Shown here piece by piece: positions 1-8,047 of a stretch of 64,000 bases of DNA. The position numbers were made by a program, and so were the translations under genes. How positions within the stretch are numbered: the first letter of the stretch is position 1; the number at the start of each line of letters is the position of its first letter. The notes under the pieces were generated by a model, which was not told the DNA's origin, made no database searches, and was given only the letters and a program-made list of their open reading frames with translations. The stretch is taken from positions 1-64,000 of the forward strand of contig NZ_JAJEWK010000011.1 of assembly GCF_020687745.1 (NCBI RefSeq), read 5' to 3'. Source of the DNA: Chryseobacterium sp. MFBS3-17 (lineage in GTDB: Bacteria; Bacteroidota; Bacteroidia; Flavobacteriales; Weeksellaceae).

Positions 1-605
1 CTACCATCTGGGTCAATGTATCGAATAGGATTATTAAAAGCGTAGGCGTATGGCGAAAACCTTCTTGAAACTTCAGCAAGTGGGTCGTGTTGTCCCCAAA
101 TTACAGCATCCGGCATATAGAACCTCGCCCCATAATCATACATTCCCGTCTCTTGGAGTTCCTTGCCGTTGTACTTGTAATTCTGGTAAGATCCCACACC
201 AAAAACGGCTTCTTCTTCCTCGTTTCTTATAAAATTCATCCCGAAAGGATAATAGTCATTACTATCTGTTACCTGCGGGTTTTGGTAGCCATCATCTTTA
301 TAGCTTAGCCGCACATTTCCCAGGTGATCTTTGTACTGGTAAATATATTCATTATTTTTGAAATCATAAAAGCCTTCTGCGGTGGGAAAGAATTTCAAGA
401 CATCCACGAAATTGGTTTCGGTGGTGAAGGCGATGAAGGCTTCCATTTCGTAGGCATTGCCACCGGCATCCTGAAACATTTGCCATAACTCCTCGTCCCC
501 TACTGAGGAAGCGTAATGAAACCCATCCAGGTATTCTGTAGAGGAAGAATACATTTGCCCCTCAGGTCCGGTGGAAAGGAAGTTTTTCTTCAGTTTTGTT
601 CCCAT
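1..605 (-). CDS. Rhs/YD-repeat protein, C-terminal core part, truncated by the window edge
   Basis: The minus-strand frame from 605 to the left edge encodes the Rhs core end: YKDHLGNVRLSY near the middle, then YYPFGMNF, YKYNGKEL, YDYGARFYMPD and finally NPIRYIDPDG at positions 1-30. That last motif marks the junction where Rhs proteins switch to a variable toxin tail, so the tail lies beyond the left edge. The ATG at 605 follows directly after an in-frame TAA, so about 200 codons remain and the long YD-repeat body is missing. Rhs proteins are usually far longer. This is either a silent cassette or a 5'-truncated pseudogene. The toxin activity cannot be seen. Confidence 0.85.
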   Translation of the reverse strand, partial: MGTKLKKNFLSTGPEGQMYSSSTEYLDGFHYASSVGDEELWQMFQDAGGNAYEMEAFIAFTTETNFVDVLKFFPTAEGFYDFKNNEYIYQYKDHLGNVRLSYKDDGYQNPQVTDSNDYYPFGMNFIRNEEEEAVFGVGSYQNYKYNGKELQETGMYDYGARFYMPDAVIWGQHDPLAEVSRRFSPYAYAFNNPIRYIDPDG

Positions 606-647
606 TTAGCTGCTTCACCATTTAAAGCCTCAATTGATTATTTAGGT

Positions 648-1064
648 TTATTTTTTTGCATTTTTTGCCCATTCTGGTAGCTTTTTCCATCCTTCTGGAG
701 GTGCTGATTTTATACTATCTGGAACAGGAATATCTTGAAAAATGTCAGAATAAGAAGGGTCTTCTAAAGAGAATTGAACTAAATAACGTTTGCCAATCTT
801 GGGTTTTTTATTACTATTGTAATCATCAGTACTTGTGTATTTATTTTTGTTTACTGTATATGAATACATTACAGTTTTTGCATTCACTACAGGCCAATAT
901 ATTCTGTATACATATCCAATCGTATAATTCCCCTTTTTTATTGGATTATTTTTATAAAATATATACCAAATAACGGGGATAAATAAAATTAATAAAAAAA
1001 TTAAATTCCATTTAGAGTTTCTTACAAACAAATAGTAATGCAACAATTCCAATATTCTCTTCAT
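648..1064 (-). CDS. small membrane-anchored protein of unknown function
   Basis: 138 residues with one strong hydrophobic segment at about residues 20-36 (LIFLLILFIPVIWYIFY), then a polar, lysine- and tyrosine-rich domain of about 100 residues. I do not recognise the family. It starts 4 bp after the 1069-1491 gene and lies between it and the Rhs core, in the same direction, so the two were probably acquired together. The DNA is much more AT-rich than the housekeeping genes. In Rhs loci small proteins in this position are often immunity proteins or orphan cassette remains, which is inference here. Confidence 0.55.
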   Translation of the reverse strand: MKRILELLHYYLFVRNSKWNLIFLLILFIPVIWYIFYKNNPIKKGNYTIGYVYRIYWPVVNAKTVMYSYTVNKNKYTSTDDYNSNKKPKIGKRYLVQFSLEDPSYSDIFQDIPVPDSIKSAPPEGWKKLPEWAKNAKK

Positions 1065-1068
1065 AGAT

Positions 1069-1491
1069 TTACGGGAATTTATTTTGTATTACACTTGCGC
1101 TATAATCTGGTGTATTCATTAATACCGTTCCTACAGCAGAACCTGCAGTTTGCCCAAATCGTGTGGTAGTTTGCATATAACTACCTATAACCGTTCCTTT
1201 GAATGCTGAAGAACCGCTAATTCCTTTTGCTGCTGCACCTCCTAAAATTCCTGCTGCCGCTTGAGTGGAAAATTTTTGAGCACTTATTGTCCCATTAAGC
1301 AAACTGGTCTGACTATTATAAGAAATATTTGTAGACGCAGAAATTAAAGAATTTCCTACGTAGTTCATTCCCCCTGCTGCCGCACGAATCCTTTCGTGTG
1401 GCCGGAAATCTTCTGCCCTAAAAACCAAACCGACTGCCACAGGATTTGGATTTACATAATCTATTTCTGTTTTACTACACGGTTGATCCAT
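1069..1491 (-). CDS. hypothetical protein, possible orphan Rhs tail
   Basis: 140 residues. The middle is rich in Ala, Gly and Ser (for example AAAGGMNYVG and AAGILGGAAAKGISGSS), a composition common in the linker and pre-toxin parts of polymorphic toxins. No catalytic motif is visible. It precedes the small membrane protein by 4 bp and sits upstream of the Rhs core. It may be a displaced C-terminal module of an Rhs protein carrying its own ATG, but there is no DPDG junction to prove this. Function unknown. Confidence 0.45.
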   Translation of the reverse strand: MDQPCSKTEIDYVNPNPVAVGLVFRAEDFRPHERIRAAAGGMNYVGNSLISASTNISYNSQTSLLNGTISAQKFSTQAAAGILGGAAAKGISGSSAFKGTVIGSYMQTTTRFGQTAGSAVGTVLMNTPDYSASVIQNKFP

Positions 1492-1538
1492 AATTCATTA
1501 TTACCACGCGATGCAATCGTACGGCAGCGAAGAGATCA

Positions 1539-1910
1539 TTAATCTTCTGATCTGTAAAAATTTAATACTTCTCCTGTATTTCTGTTAATGTTAATATATA
1601 TCTTGCAATATCTGCAATTGTAACTCTTTACCACAATATGCCAAACTTTATTATCTGCAATTAAACTGATTTGATAAGGCTTGGCTTTTTTGGGATCAAG
1701 AAAATATCTCTTGCTAATTAAAATATCAACATACTTTATTGCGGTGTCTTCATCAGGGATTACATCTGTACCATAACGGTCTGTAATGGTACAAGGCAAC
1801 TGATCTATTCCTCTGTTTTTATCGCTACACTTTTGCCCTTCTTTATCTTGTCCCAAAATAAGTACTGGCATAAAGCATAACATCACCAAAACGTTCTTTA
1901 TCATCATCAA
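1539..1910 (-). CDS. exported NTF2-like immunity-type protein (YbbC/YhhH-like)
   Basis: 123 residues with a Sec signal peptide (residues 1-20, MLCFMPVLILGQ). The mature part has the pattern of the YbbC/YhhH NTF2-fold immunity family: IPDEDTAIKYVDILI, then KPYQISLIADNKVWHIVV, then a closing NTGEVLNFY strand. Such proteins neutralise Rhs or contact-dependent toxins. Its place upstream of an Rhs core and two small AT-rich genes fits that role. Four cysteines (C28, C40 and the pair in YNCRYC) could form disulfides in the periplasm. The family assignment is from motif shape only, and the cognate toxin is not identifiable here. Confidence 0.5.
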   Translation of the reverse strand: MMMIKNVLVMLCFMPVLILGQDKEGQKCSDKNRGIDQLPCTITDRYGTDVIPDEDTAIKYVDILISKRYFLDPKKAKPYQISLIADNKVWHIVVKSYNCRYCKIYININRNTGEVLNFYRSED

Positions 1911-1958
1911 TATAATAGGGCTTTTACGGGCACGGAACTGCTATTTCATCTCTCACCT

Positions 1959-4697
1959 CTATATCTTTTCCTTTGCCTCCATCATCTTGCGGTATTTTCC
2001 TTTGCTTTTGCGGATCCGGCAGCTTACTACTTTGTACTCGGGACACATGGCTTCACTGCAGTGCTCATCAGAGGTGATGATGTTCAGCATGACCTCGGGG
2101 AAATGGAACGTAGAACTCAGAATGCCGGGCTTCATTTCATCTGAAATACGCGCCTTGATGTCCACTTTGCCACGGGGTGATTCCACACAAACGAAATCTC
2201 CATCCTGTATGCCTTCCTTGCGGGCATCCTGTGCATTAATCAGCAGCACATCCTCGGTCAGAATTTCCACATTTCCGGTTCTCCTGGTCATCACACCGGA
2301 GTTATAATGCTCCAGTTCACGGTTGGTAGTGATGATGTACGGATAGTCTTTTCCGTATTTTTCTACTTCATTGCTTTCCCTGAAATCAACGAAAGTGAAT
2401 TTCCCCAGACCACGGTTGAATTCTGAGATATGAAGCATCGGCGTATCAATTCCCCCTGGTTTTACCGGCCACTGCAGGCCGTTTGTGCCCAGATTTTCCC
2501 AGGTAATACCGGCAAAGAACGGAACAATCTGCGAAATTTCTTCCAGCATGCCTTCCGGAGTATAGTCCGGCTGCGGATAGCCCATGCGGTTCATGATGTC
2601 CACAATGATTTGTCCATCTGGCTTGGTGCCTTCCAGCGGCTCTACCACTTGTTGCACCTTTTGTACCCGTCTTTCGCCATTGGTGAAGGTGCCATTTTTT
2701 TCCAGAAATGATGCACCCGGTAGAATGACGTCTGCGTGTTTTGCCGCCTCGGTCATGAAGAGTTCCTGTACAATCAGGAGTTCCAGGGAATCCATGGCCT
2801 TCATGACCTTCAGCGTATTGGGATCGGTCTGTACCACATCTTCGCCAATGAGCCACAGCGCTTTCAGTTTGCCTTCAATAGCGGCATCAAACATCTCCGG
2901 AATTTTCAGTCCCACTTCCGCAGGAACTTCACGGTTATAGAATACATTATAGCGCTGGTTAATCTCCTGCTGAGTCACATCCAGGTATCCTGCTCCCTGA
3001 TGGGGCTGGCAACCCATATCTGCCGCACCTTGTACGTTGTTCTGACCCCGCAACGGATTTACGCCTGCGCCTTTTTTGCCAATGTTTCCGGTAATCATGG
3101 CCAGGTCTGCAATCAGCTGCACGGTAAAGGTGCCCTGCATCTGCTCGGTAACGCCCAATCCGTGGAATTCCATGGCCGCATTTGCCCGAGCATAGGCAAT
3201 CGCTGCCTCACGGGTTAGATTTTTATCAACGCCCGTAATCTCCGAAAGTTCGTCCATATCCAGCTTCAGAATTTCAGCTTTCATGTCGTCATAACCTTCG
3301 GTACGGTTGCGGATGAATTCTTCGTCTTCCAGACCTTCGGAGATGATATAATACAACAGCATGTTCAGCATGGCGACATTGGTGCCGGGGCGGAGCTGCA
3401 GGTGATATTGAGCGTATTTGGCCAGTTCTATTTTGCGCGGGTCTATTACAATGCCCGTCACGCCTTTCATCATTCTCTGCTTTATTTTGGCACCGGTTAC
3501 CGGGTGCGCTGCCGTAGGATTGGCTCCAATGACCAGAATGCAGTCGGTGTACTCCAAATCAGAGATGGAGTTGGTTGCCGCTCCCGTTCCGAAAGCCCGC
3601 TGCATGCCCAAAGCGGTAGGCGAGTGGCATACGCGTGCACAGCAGTCTATATTATTGGTCCCGATGACGGCCCGCATGAATTTCTGCATCAGGTAGTTCT
3701 CTTCGTTCGGGGTGCGGGCAGAAGAAATTCCGGCAATGGCGTCTGGTCCGTGATTGGATTTAATCCGGTTAAATTGCGTCACGATATAATCATAGGCTTC
3801 ATCCCAGCTGACCTCGGTAAACGTTCCGTTTCTCTTAATCATGGGGCTGCGCAGACGGTCGGGATGGTTATAAAATTTAAAGGCATAGCGTCCCTTCAGG
3901 CAGGTATGCCCGCCGTTGGCCTCGGCATCGTATGGTGCGGTGATGGAGATAATTTCATCGCCTCTGGAAGCGACATCCAGATTACAACCCACGCCGCAGT
4001 AGGTACATACGGTGCGCGTTACGGTTTCCGGAATCAGTTCGGACATCTGGAATACATCGGTAATGGCATCTGTGGGGCAGGCCTGCGAACAGGCACCGCA
4101 ACTTACGCAGTCAGATTCCATGAAACTTACATCCATCCCTTTGATGATGTGGGCGTCATATCCGCGGCCGGCCATGCTCAGCACCATTTGTCCCTGCACT
4201 TCATCGCAGGCGCGCACGCAGCGGAAACAGTTGATGCACATATTGAGGTCAGAGCGCATATACGGATGGCTGGTATCTGGCAGGAAATGATTTTTGCCAG
4301 GAGCATCATAGCGTACTTCGGTAATTCCGGTGCGCTGCACTACTTGCTGAAATTCTGTTGGTTGCTCATCCATCACAAACCGGGATTCCTCCGGAAGGTC
4401 AGAAAGCACCAGCTCCATGATGTTCCGGCGCAGTGCGGTAATGTTTTCGGAATCGGGATACAGAAACATGTTTTCGGAAACCGGCGAGTGGCAGGAGGCC
4501 ATGGCTTTGGTCCTTCCGTTTTCTTCCAGTGCCACATCTACGCAGCAAACCCGACAGGAACCGAAAGGATCCAGATTGGGTGCATCACACAAAGTAGGTA
4601 CAGACTGCTGGCCCTTGTGGCGGCGCAGAAAGGACAGCATGGTTTCACCGGGTACAAATTCATACGGCTGATTGTTGATGTATGCGATATTGTTCAT
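1959..4697 (-). CDS. fdhF: NAD-linked formate dehydrogenase, molybdenum catalytic (alpha) subunit
   Basis: Oxidises formate to CO2 and passes electrons to the partner diaphorase subunit. Domain order: NuoG-like 2Fe-2S domain (CRVCC near residue 50), His-Cys type cluster region, two ferredoxin 4Fe-4S motifs (CINCFRCVRAC near 156 and CVSCGACSQACP near 199), then the molybdopterin domain with its own 4Fe-4S site (CTYCGVGC near 231). The molybdenum ligand is a cysteine in ARVCHSP (near 357), not selenocysteine; an arginine and histidine flank it as in other formate dehydrogenases. The C-terminal half is the molydopterin dinucleotide-binding region. I chose ATG 4697; an upstream TTG at 4703 is also in frame. 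It follows the beta subunit by a few bases, so they form an operon. No FdhD or gamma subunit is in view. Confidence 0.93.
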   Translation of the reverse strand: MNNIAYINNQPYEFVPGETMLSFLRRHKGQQSVPTLCDAPNLDPFGSCRVCCVDVALEENGRTKAMASCHSPVSENMFLYPDSENITALRRNIMELVLSDLPEESRFVMDEQPTEFQQVVQRTGITEVRYDAPGKNHFLPDTSHPYMRSDLNMCINCFRCVRACDEVQGQMVLSMAGRGYDAHIIKGMDVSFMESDCVSCGACSQACPTDAITDVFQMSELIPETVTRTVCTYCGVGCNLDVASRGDEIISITAPYDAEANGGHTCLKGRYAFKFYNHPDRLRSPMIKRNGTFTEVSWDEAYDYIVTQFNRIKSNHGPDAIAGISSARTPNEENYLMQKFMRAVIGTNNIDCCARVCHSPTALGMQRAFGTGAATNSISDLEYTDCILVIGANPTAAHPVTGAKIKQRMMKGVTGIVIDPRKIELAKYAQYHLQLRPGTNVAMLNMLLYYIISEGLEDEEFIRNRTEGYDDMKAEILKLDMDELSEITGVDKNLTREAAIAYARANAAMEFHGLGVTEQMQGTFTVQLIADLAMITGNIGKKGAGVNPLRGQNNVQGAADMGCQPHQGAGYLDVTQQEINQRYNVFYNREVPAEVGLKIPEMFDAAIEGKLKALWLIGEDVVQTDPNTLKVMKAMDSLELLIVQELFMTEAAKHADVILPGASFLEKNGTFTNGERRVQKVQQVVEPLEGTKPDGQIIVDIMNRMGYPQPDYTPEGMLEEISQIVPFFAGITWENLGTNGLQWPVKPGGIDTPMLHISEFNRGLGKFTFVDFRESNEVEKYGKDYPYIITTNRELEHYNSGVMTRRTGNVEILTEDVLLINAQDARKEGIQDGDFVCVESPRGKVDIKARISDEMKPGILSSTFHFPEVMLNIITSDEHCSEAMCPEYKVVSCRIRKSKGKYRKMMEAKEKI

Positions 4698-4709
4698 GGT
4701 CAAAAGGGT

Positions 4710-6362
4710 TTAGCTGAAGTGTAGGCTGAGTTCATCATTAAAATACTGCAGTGCATTTCTTGCCGGAAGCGGAATTCCGCCGCCGTGTGCACAAAGCGAT
4801 CCCTGCTGCAGGGTGCTCAGCAAATCCATAAACAGATTGCGGTCTATGGCTTTCATTTCGTGGGCTGCTCCCGAAAGCATCTGGTGGGCCCTTTTGGTGC
4901 CCAGACGACAGGGGAAACATTTGCCACAACTTTCAAACGCTGCAAATTCAAACAAGTGTTCCAGGTATTTAATCATGGGAAAATCTTCCGGAATACATAC
5001 CACAGAAGCATGTCCCAATAAGAATCCCTGGCTTGCAAAGGACTCAAAATCAATCGATAAACTGTTTATTTTCTCTATGGGAACAATTCCGCCCAGCGGT
5101 CCGCCAATGTGCAGTGCTTTCACGCCCTTCCGGAATCCGCCGCCATATTCTTCAATTACCGTGCCCAGGGGTGTGCCCATTTCCACTTCTACAATGCCGG
5201 GTTTCTGAAAGAGTCCGTCCAGCGAAATGAGTTTGGTGCCGCGGGATTTTTCGGTGCCCATGGCGGCATATTCCTTTCCGCTGTGCTGTACGATCCAGGT
5301 GGCTGCGGCCAGTGTTTCTACATTGTTGACCACGGTGGGTTTCAGGAAAAGTCCTTGTTTTGCAGGGAATGGCGGGCGTGTTCTCACCTCCGGTCTTTGT
5401 CCTTCTATCGCATTGATGAGCGCGGTTTCTTCGCCACAGATATAAGCACCTTGTGCCTTAATTACTTTAAAATTAAAATTAAATTCTGAGTTCAGGATCT
5501 GGTCACCCAGCAGGTTGAGTTCATGCAGTTTGTGGATGGCTTGCTGAATTATTTCTACGGCTTCCGGATATTCTGCCCGGATGAAGATTACGCCCCAGTT
5601 GGCTCCCGTGCAGTAGCCGGCCACCATCATCCCGAAAAGGACCATCAGCGGTTGCTCTTCCAGCAGATAGCGGTCAGAAAAAGCACCGGGGTCGCCCTCA
5701 TCAGCATTACAGATGATGAATTTTTCATCGGAAATCTCATTCCGGCAACTCTCCCATTTGATGTGCATGGGAAAACCGGCTCCGCCCCGGCCGCGGATTT
5801 CAGAATCGCGGATTTCTCCCAGAATTTCGGCAGAAGGTCTGGCCAGGGTTTTTTCCAGCAGTGTTCTGAACGCTTCAAAACTGCGGAAATCTCCGGTAAG
5901 TACGGGTCGTGCGGCAGATACGCTGTACCGTCCGTTTTTGGAATGCTTTTCTTTTTTAATGATTTCTGCAAGCTGGTTGATGCTGTTTCCGGAATAGTTC
6001 TGATTCTTATAACTGAAAGCAGAATTTTCGTGGCAGCGGCCCAGGCATGTCATGTGCCCTATGGCAGCGGCATCAAAATGTTCCAGAATTTTTTCCTGCA
6101 CTTCATCCTGGGTGCCGGCACACAGACAGGCAGAACCATTGCAGACATAGATTTCTTTGCCCCGATTTTCGGGCTTCATAAAATCGTAGGCGGTAATGCT
6201 GCCGTAGGTATTGGCGTCGCCCATTAAAAATTCATCGGCAAGCTTTGCCAGATGTGCCTCGGCGGGAGATCCGCCATCATTTACCGAAATCTGAGCCATC
6301 TGCTCAAAAAGATTTTTCTTAAGGCCTTTTCTGCCGGATAAGGCGCTGAGATTCCTGGACAT
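4710..6362 (-). CDS. fdsB: NAD-linked formate dehydrogenase beta subunit, NuoE-NuoF fusion
   Basis: 550 residues. The N-terminus carries a NuoE-type 2Fe-2S thioredoxin-like domain with all four cysteines (C74, C79, C106, C110). Next comes the NuoF domain with the FMN/NADH glycine-rich loop (GRGGAGFPMHIKW near 190), the SLBB region, and the 4Fe-4S site ESCGKCFPCR near 480 with the fourth cysteine in GSLCAHGGG. It takes electrons from the alpha subunit and reduces NAD+, as in soluble FdsABG-type enzymes; here gamma and beta appear fused. It is the first gene of the operon. Hydrogenase or complex I homologues look similar, but the adjacent molybdenum subunit settles the role. Confidence 0.9.
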   Translation of the reverse strand: MSRNLSALSGRKGLKKNLFEQMAQISVNDGGSPAEAHLAKLADEFLMGDANTYGSITAYDFMKPENRGKEIYVCNGSACLCAGTQDEVQEKILEHFDAAAIGHMTCLGRCHENSAFSYKNQNYSGNSINQLAEIIKKEKHSKNGRYSVSAARPVLTGDFRSFEAFRTLLEKTLARPSAEILGEIRDSEIRGRGGAGFPMHIKWESCRNEISDEKFIICNADEGDPGAFSDRYLLEEQPLMVLFGMMVAGYCTGANWGVIFIRAEYPEAVEIIQQAIHKLHELNLLGDQILNSEFNFNFKVIKAQGAYICGEETALINAIEGQRPEVRTRPPFPAKQGLFLKPTVVNNVETLAAATWIVQHSGKEYAAMGTEKSRGTKLISLDGLFQKPGIVEVEMGTPLGTVIEEYGGGFRKGVKALHIGGPLGGIVPIEKINSLSIDFESFASQGFLLGHASVVCIPEDFPMIKYLEHLFEFAAFESCGKCFPCRLGTKRAHQMLSGAAHEMKAIDRNLFMDLLSTLQQGSLCAHGGGIPLPARNALQYFNDELSLHFS

Positions 6363-6492
6363 TTTTCAAAAATTTGTTTGAGTGAAGTTAAGGAAAATTT
6401 TCCATCCGGTAAGTCTGAAATTTATGAGCCGGTTACTTCGCCGGGATGACGCGAATCTGCTATATTTGCAACAGTTAAATCCCTGATTAATT

Positions 6493-7140
6493 ATGTGGAC
6501 TTTCGTAGTAAGCAGCGTAGCATTTATGCTCATTTTATATTTCGTGTACCGTAGAAACTCCATCAGACTGCTGAATGATGATGCGGCAGTGAAACATCCG
6601 GCATTGTTGCTGCTGCTCAATTTTTCCGGAATCGTGTTATTCGGGATTTTCCCGGCTATGTTTCTGCCGTTTCCTGCATTTGAAATCTCCGGCTGGAATC
6701 TCACCCAATGGCTCACTTTAGTGGCATTGATGTGCGCTACTGCCGCAGTAGCATGGAACGTGGCAGACCGTGATTTAAGAAAAAGCCGGTTCACGGTAAA
6801 CCCCGCATTGCTGGGTTTCGGATTTCTGGGGGCTTATTTTGTACTCCGCATCCTGTTCATCATTTGTTATGAACTCTGGTTCCGGGGATTTTTGCTGGAT
6901 TTTTCCGTGGAAAAATACGGAACCGTAACGGCTGTCGTCATCAACGTGGTGCTGTATGTATTGCTGCATGCTTTCAACGGCAAAAGGGAAATGATTTCCT
7001 GCGTTCCTTTCGGAATTTTACTGTGTGCCATGGCATTATGGTTTGATTCTCCGCTGCCGGCTATAGGCATACATCTGGCACTTACGGTTCCGTATGATGT
7101 TCAGTTTGTGAGAATTAAGTCTGAAAAGAACTCGTCCTGA
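6493..7140 (+). CDS. CPBP-family intramembrane protease-like protein
   Basis: 215 residues with about seven hydrophobic segments. It holds the three CPBP/CAAX-protease motifs in weakened form: YELWFRG (normally EExxxR, so the first Glu is Tyr), YVLLH in place of FxxxH, and IHLAL near the C-terminus in place of HxxxN. The second Glu, the Arg and both His are kept, so it may still cleave within the membrane, or be a binding scaffold. A TATATTTG -7 element lies at 6461-6468, 25 bp upstream of the ATG, with a poor -33 partner. It is divergent from the formate dehydrogenase operon and convergent with surE. Substrate unknown. Confidence 0.75.
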   Translation: MWTFVVSSVAFMLILYFVYRRNSIRLLNDDAAVKHPALLLLLNFSGIVLFGIFPAMFLPFPAFEISGWNLTQWLTLVALMCATAAVAWNVADRDLRKSRFTVNPALLGFGFLGAYFVLRILFIICYELWFRGFLLDFSVEKYGTVTAVVINVVLYVLLHAFNGKREMISCVPFGILLCAMALWFDSPLPAIGIHLALTVPYDVQFVRIKSEKNSS

Positions 7141-7159
7141 AAGCCTTAGGTATTCAGGA
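7135..7159. terminator. possible bidirectional terminator between the CPBP gene and surE
   Basis: A 7-bp perfect inverted repeat TCCTGAA/TTCAGGA with an 11-base loop lies across the two convergent stop codons. There is only a short T run, so termination is likely weak. Confidence 0.35.
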
Positions 7160-7919
7160 TTTCAGACAGGGACTGAAGATGTTGATGTGCGGTGAGATCA
7201 AACTGTACCGGCACTACTGAAATATATCCTTCGGCGAGCGCATTTTCATCAGCATCATCTGCCTCATCCATATTATTGAAATAGCCGGTGAGCCAATAGT
7301 ATTTTTTGCCGTGCGGGCTGATTCGTTCATCAAAACTTTCTTCCCATTTGGCATGTGCCTGCCGGCATACTTTAATACCTTTTATTTCTTCTTTTTTCAG
7401 TTTCGGGATGTTCACATTCAGAACCACGCCTTTGGGAAGGGGATTCTCTAGTGTTTTGCGTACAATTTGCTGCACGTATTCCTTGCACTGATCAAAATCT
7501 GCCTCCCAGCTGAAGTCCAGCAGTGAAAATCCGATGGACTGTAATCCTTCCACACCTGCTTCTACTGCTGCAGACATGGTGCCGGAATAGATGACATTGA
7601 TGGAGGAGTTGGCGCCATGGTTGATGCCGGAAACCACCAGGTCCGGCCGGCGGTTAAGTACCTGATCCAGTGCGAATTTCACACAATCTACCGGAGTCCC
7701 GCTGAGGGAGATGTCCCGCTGAGGTCCGTCCAGCTGTATTTCTTCAAAGGTAAGGGTTGAATTGATGGTAATGGCGTGTCCTTTTCCACTTTGCGGGGAA
7801 TTGGGCGCTACTACGGTCACCTCGCCGATTTCATTCATAAACTCCACCAGTTTGCGAACTCCCGGTGCAGTAATTCCGTCATCATTGGTTACTAAAATAT
7901 GCGGTTTTTTAGTCATATT
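7146..7919 (-). CDS. surE: 5'/3'-nucleotidase SurE
   Basis: Nucleoside monophosphate phosphatase (SurE, survival protein E). The family signature is at the N-terminus: VTNDDGITAPGV, whose paired aspartates bind the metal, followed by VAPNSPQSGKGHAIT and SGINHGAN. The length (about 257 residues) is normal. Two starts are possible: ATG 7925 (MINMTKKPHIL) or ATG 7916 (MTKKPHIL); start usage between them is uncertain. It is convergent with the CPBP gene and divergent from the Prc protease. Confidence 0.93.
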   Translation of the reverse strand, partial: NMTKKPHILVTNDDGITAPGVRKLVEFMNEIGEVTVVAPNSPQSGKGHAITINSTLTFEEIQLDGPQRDISLSGTPVDCVKFALDQVLNRRPDLVVSGINHGANSSINVIYSGTMSAAVEAGVEGLQSIGFSLLDFSWEADFDQCKEYVQQIVRKTLENPLPKGVVLNVNIPKLKKEEIKGIKVCRQAHAKWEESFDERISPHGKKYYWLTGYFNNMDEADDADENALAEGYISVVPVQFDLTAHQHLQSLSEILNT

Positions 7920-8047
7920 AATCATTTGCCAACAAATTTAGATAAAAAACTGCGGTCAGTAATGAATTAGGTATTAAATTTGAAGTTCTGTAGCTTCGTG
8001 TAACAAAGATTATTAAAAACAGACCTATTATAACAGAATTATTAAAT

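Noticed and set aside
1069-1491. Proven Rhs toxin tail
   Set aside because: Composition fits, but there is no DPDG junction and no nuclease or other toxic motif.
1959-4697. Selenocysteine in the formate dehydrogenase
   Set aside because: The molybdenum ligand codon is a normal Cys in ARVCHSP, and no in-frame TGA is present there.
3402-4724. Long plus-strand open frame of 440 codons opposite the formate dehydrogenase gene
   Set aside because: It mirrors the coding bias of the minus-strand gene, whose domains are unambiguous, and its protein has no recognisable features.
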